From: Flavobacterium stagni | Lineage (GTDB): Bacteria; Bacteroidota; Bacteroidia; Flavobacteriales; Flavobacteriaceae | Reading direction: 5' to 3' | NCBI RefSeq assembly: GCF_004122105.1 | Contig: NZ_SBKN01000001.1 | Location: 186,001 to 250,000 of the forward strand | DNA: 64,000 nucleotides | Shown here: positions 63,665 to 64,000 of the stretch, piece after piece | How positions within the stretch are numbered: position 1 is the first letter of the stretch | How the letters are laid out: each line of letters opens with the position of its first letter | The notes under the pieces: generated by a model | Seen by the model: the letters and a program-made list of their open reading frames with translations, nothing else | What the model was told of the DNA's origin: nothing | Database searches by the model: none | Position numbers and translations under genes: made by a program

Positions 63665-64000
63665 TTGCTTCCAACCAAAATATATATCGTCGAAGATGAA
63701 CCCCTTATTTCTGAAACCATAAAAACAGTTTTAGAAAAAGAGGGATATTCTATAATTGGAATTACGGATAATGGCAAAGAAGCATTGTTTGATATTCAAG
63801 AATTGGAACCCGATTTAATCTTAGTTGACATTACCTTAGAAGGTAAAATGGACGGCATAGAAATGGTCAATCATTTGAAAAAAAAATCAGATGTACCCTT
63901 CATTTTCTTGACTTCTCATTCTGACAATAACACGTTGGAACGCGTGAAACAAACAGACCCCGCAGGATTTATTGTGAAACCTTTCAATGAAAAAACATTA
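63665..64000 (+). CDS. Response regulator receiver domain (partial, runs off window)
   Basis: A reading frame with no ATG that starts at TTG 63665, one base after the kinase stop, and continues past the window end (112 residues seen). It is a receiver domain: IYIVEDEPLI acidic pair (10-12), phosphoacceptor Asp55 in LILVDITLEG, Thr83 in FIFLTSHS and Lys105 in FIVKPFNEK. The output domain lies outside. Adjacency makes it the partner of the TPR kinase; LytTR or HTH output is common for this kinase class but is not visible here. Confidence 0.85.
   Translation, partial: MLPTKIYIVEDEPLISETIKTVLEKEGYSIIGITDNGKEALFDIQELEPDLILVDITLEGKMDGIEMVNHLKKKSDVPFIFLTSHSDNNTLERVKQTDPAGFIVKPFNEKTL

Overview
The window is chromosomal DNA from a member of the Bacteroidota, almost certainly a Flavobacteriaceae species close to Flavobacterium. 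The evidence is the AT-rich composition, the near absence of Shine-Dalgarno sequences, the recurrent TAnnTTTG promoter element just upstream of genes, a type IX secretion system (T9SS) sorting domain, SprA, PorG and a RemB-like gliding protein, and an alternative complex III operon fused to a cytochrome oxidase. I see no phage, insertion sequence, CRISPR array or defence island. Genes are densely packed, mostly on the minus strand between 12 and 55 kb, and no gene-free stretch exceeds about 215 bases.

Layout. 0-12 kb: the end of a T9SS-secreted protein, an alpha/beta hydrolase and pdxJ (minus), then a plus-strand envelope cluster (CBS protein, nadK, porG, uppS, bamA, two OmpH/Skp chaperones, murI, rluB-like pseudouridine synthase, MscS channel). 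12-15.4 kb (minus): TolC and HlyD-type adaptor followed by tsaB. 15.5-16.9 kb: a DUF4403 lipoprotein. 16.9-22 kb (minus): cytochrome oxidase biogenesis and small subunits (ctaB, two subunit III genes, subunit IV, then a Cys-less SCO-like protein, SCO1, DUF420 and a tiny CxxC membrane protein). 22-25.8 kb: remB-like, deoC, VanZ, gcvH. 25.9-38.2 kb: sprA, ruvA, maeB, queG, ruvB. 38.2-49.8 kb: actABCDEF-ctaC-ctaD, encoding the quinol:cytochrome c oxidoreductase (ACIII) and the core of its partner oxidase. 50-55 kb: a SPOR protein and the rimP-nusA-infB operon. 55-64 kb: UspA, tRNA-Gln, a DUF2723 membrane protein, polysaccharide deacetylase, a Cys-less thioredoxin, a metallophosphoesterase, and a TPR histidine kinase with the start of its response regulator.

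How the genes work together. Three themes dominate. Envelope biogenesis: uppS and murI supply peptidoglycan precursors, BamA and the OmpH proteins build the outer membrane, and PorG and SprA serve T9SS. Aerobic respiration: ACIII, both oxidase subunit sets, haem o synthase and copper-delivery factors are split over two minus-strand loci. Core information processing: rimP-nusA-infB, ruvAB, queG, tsaB and tRNA-Gln.

The most interesting signals are regulatory. Twenty-one exact TAnnTTTG elements sit just upstream of genes. Three lie only 3-5 nt before the ATG, predicting leaderless mRNAs. Several are fused to the U-tract of the preceding terminator. An intrinsic-terminator hairpin lies in the rimP-nusA-infB leader, and a GC-rich repeat-like element sits between ruvB and queG. 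Several proteins of known fold lack their catalytic cysteines.
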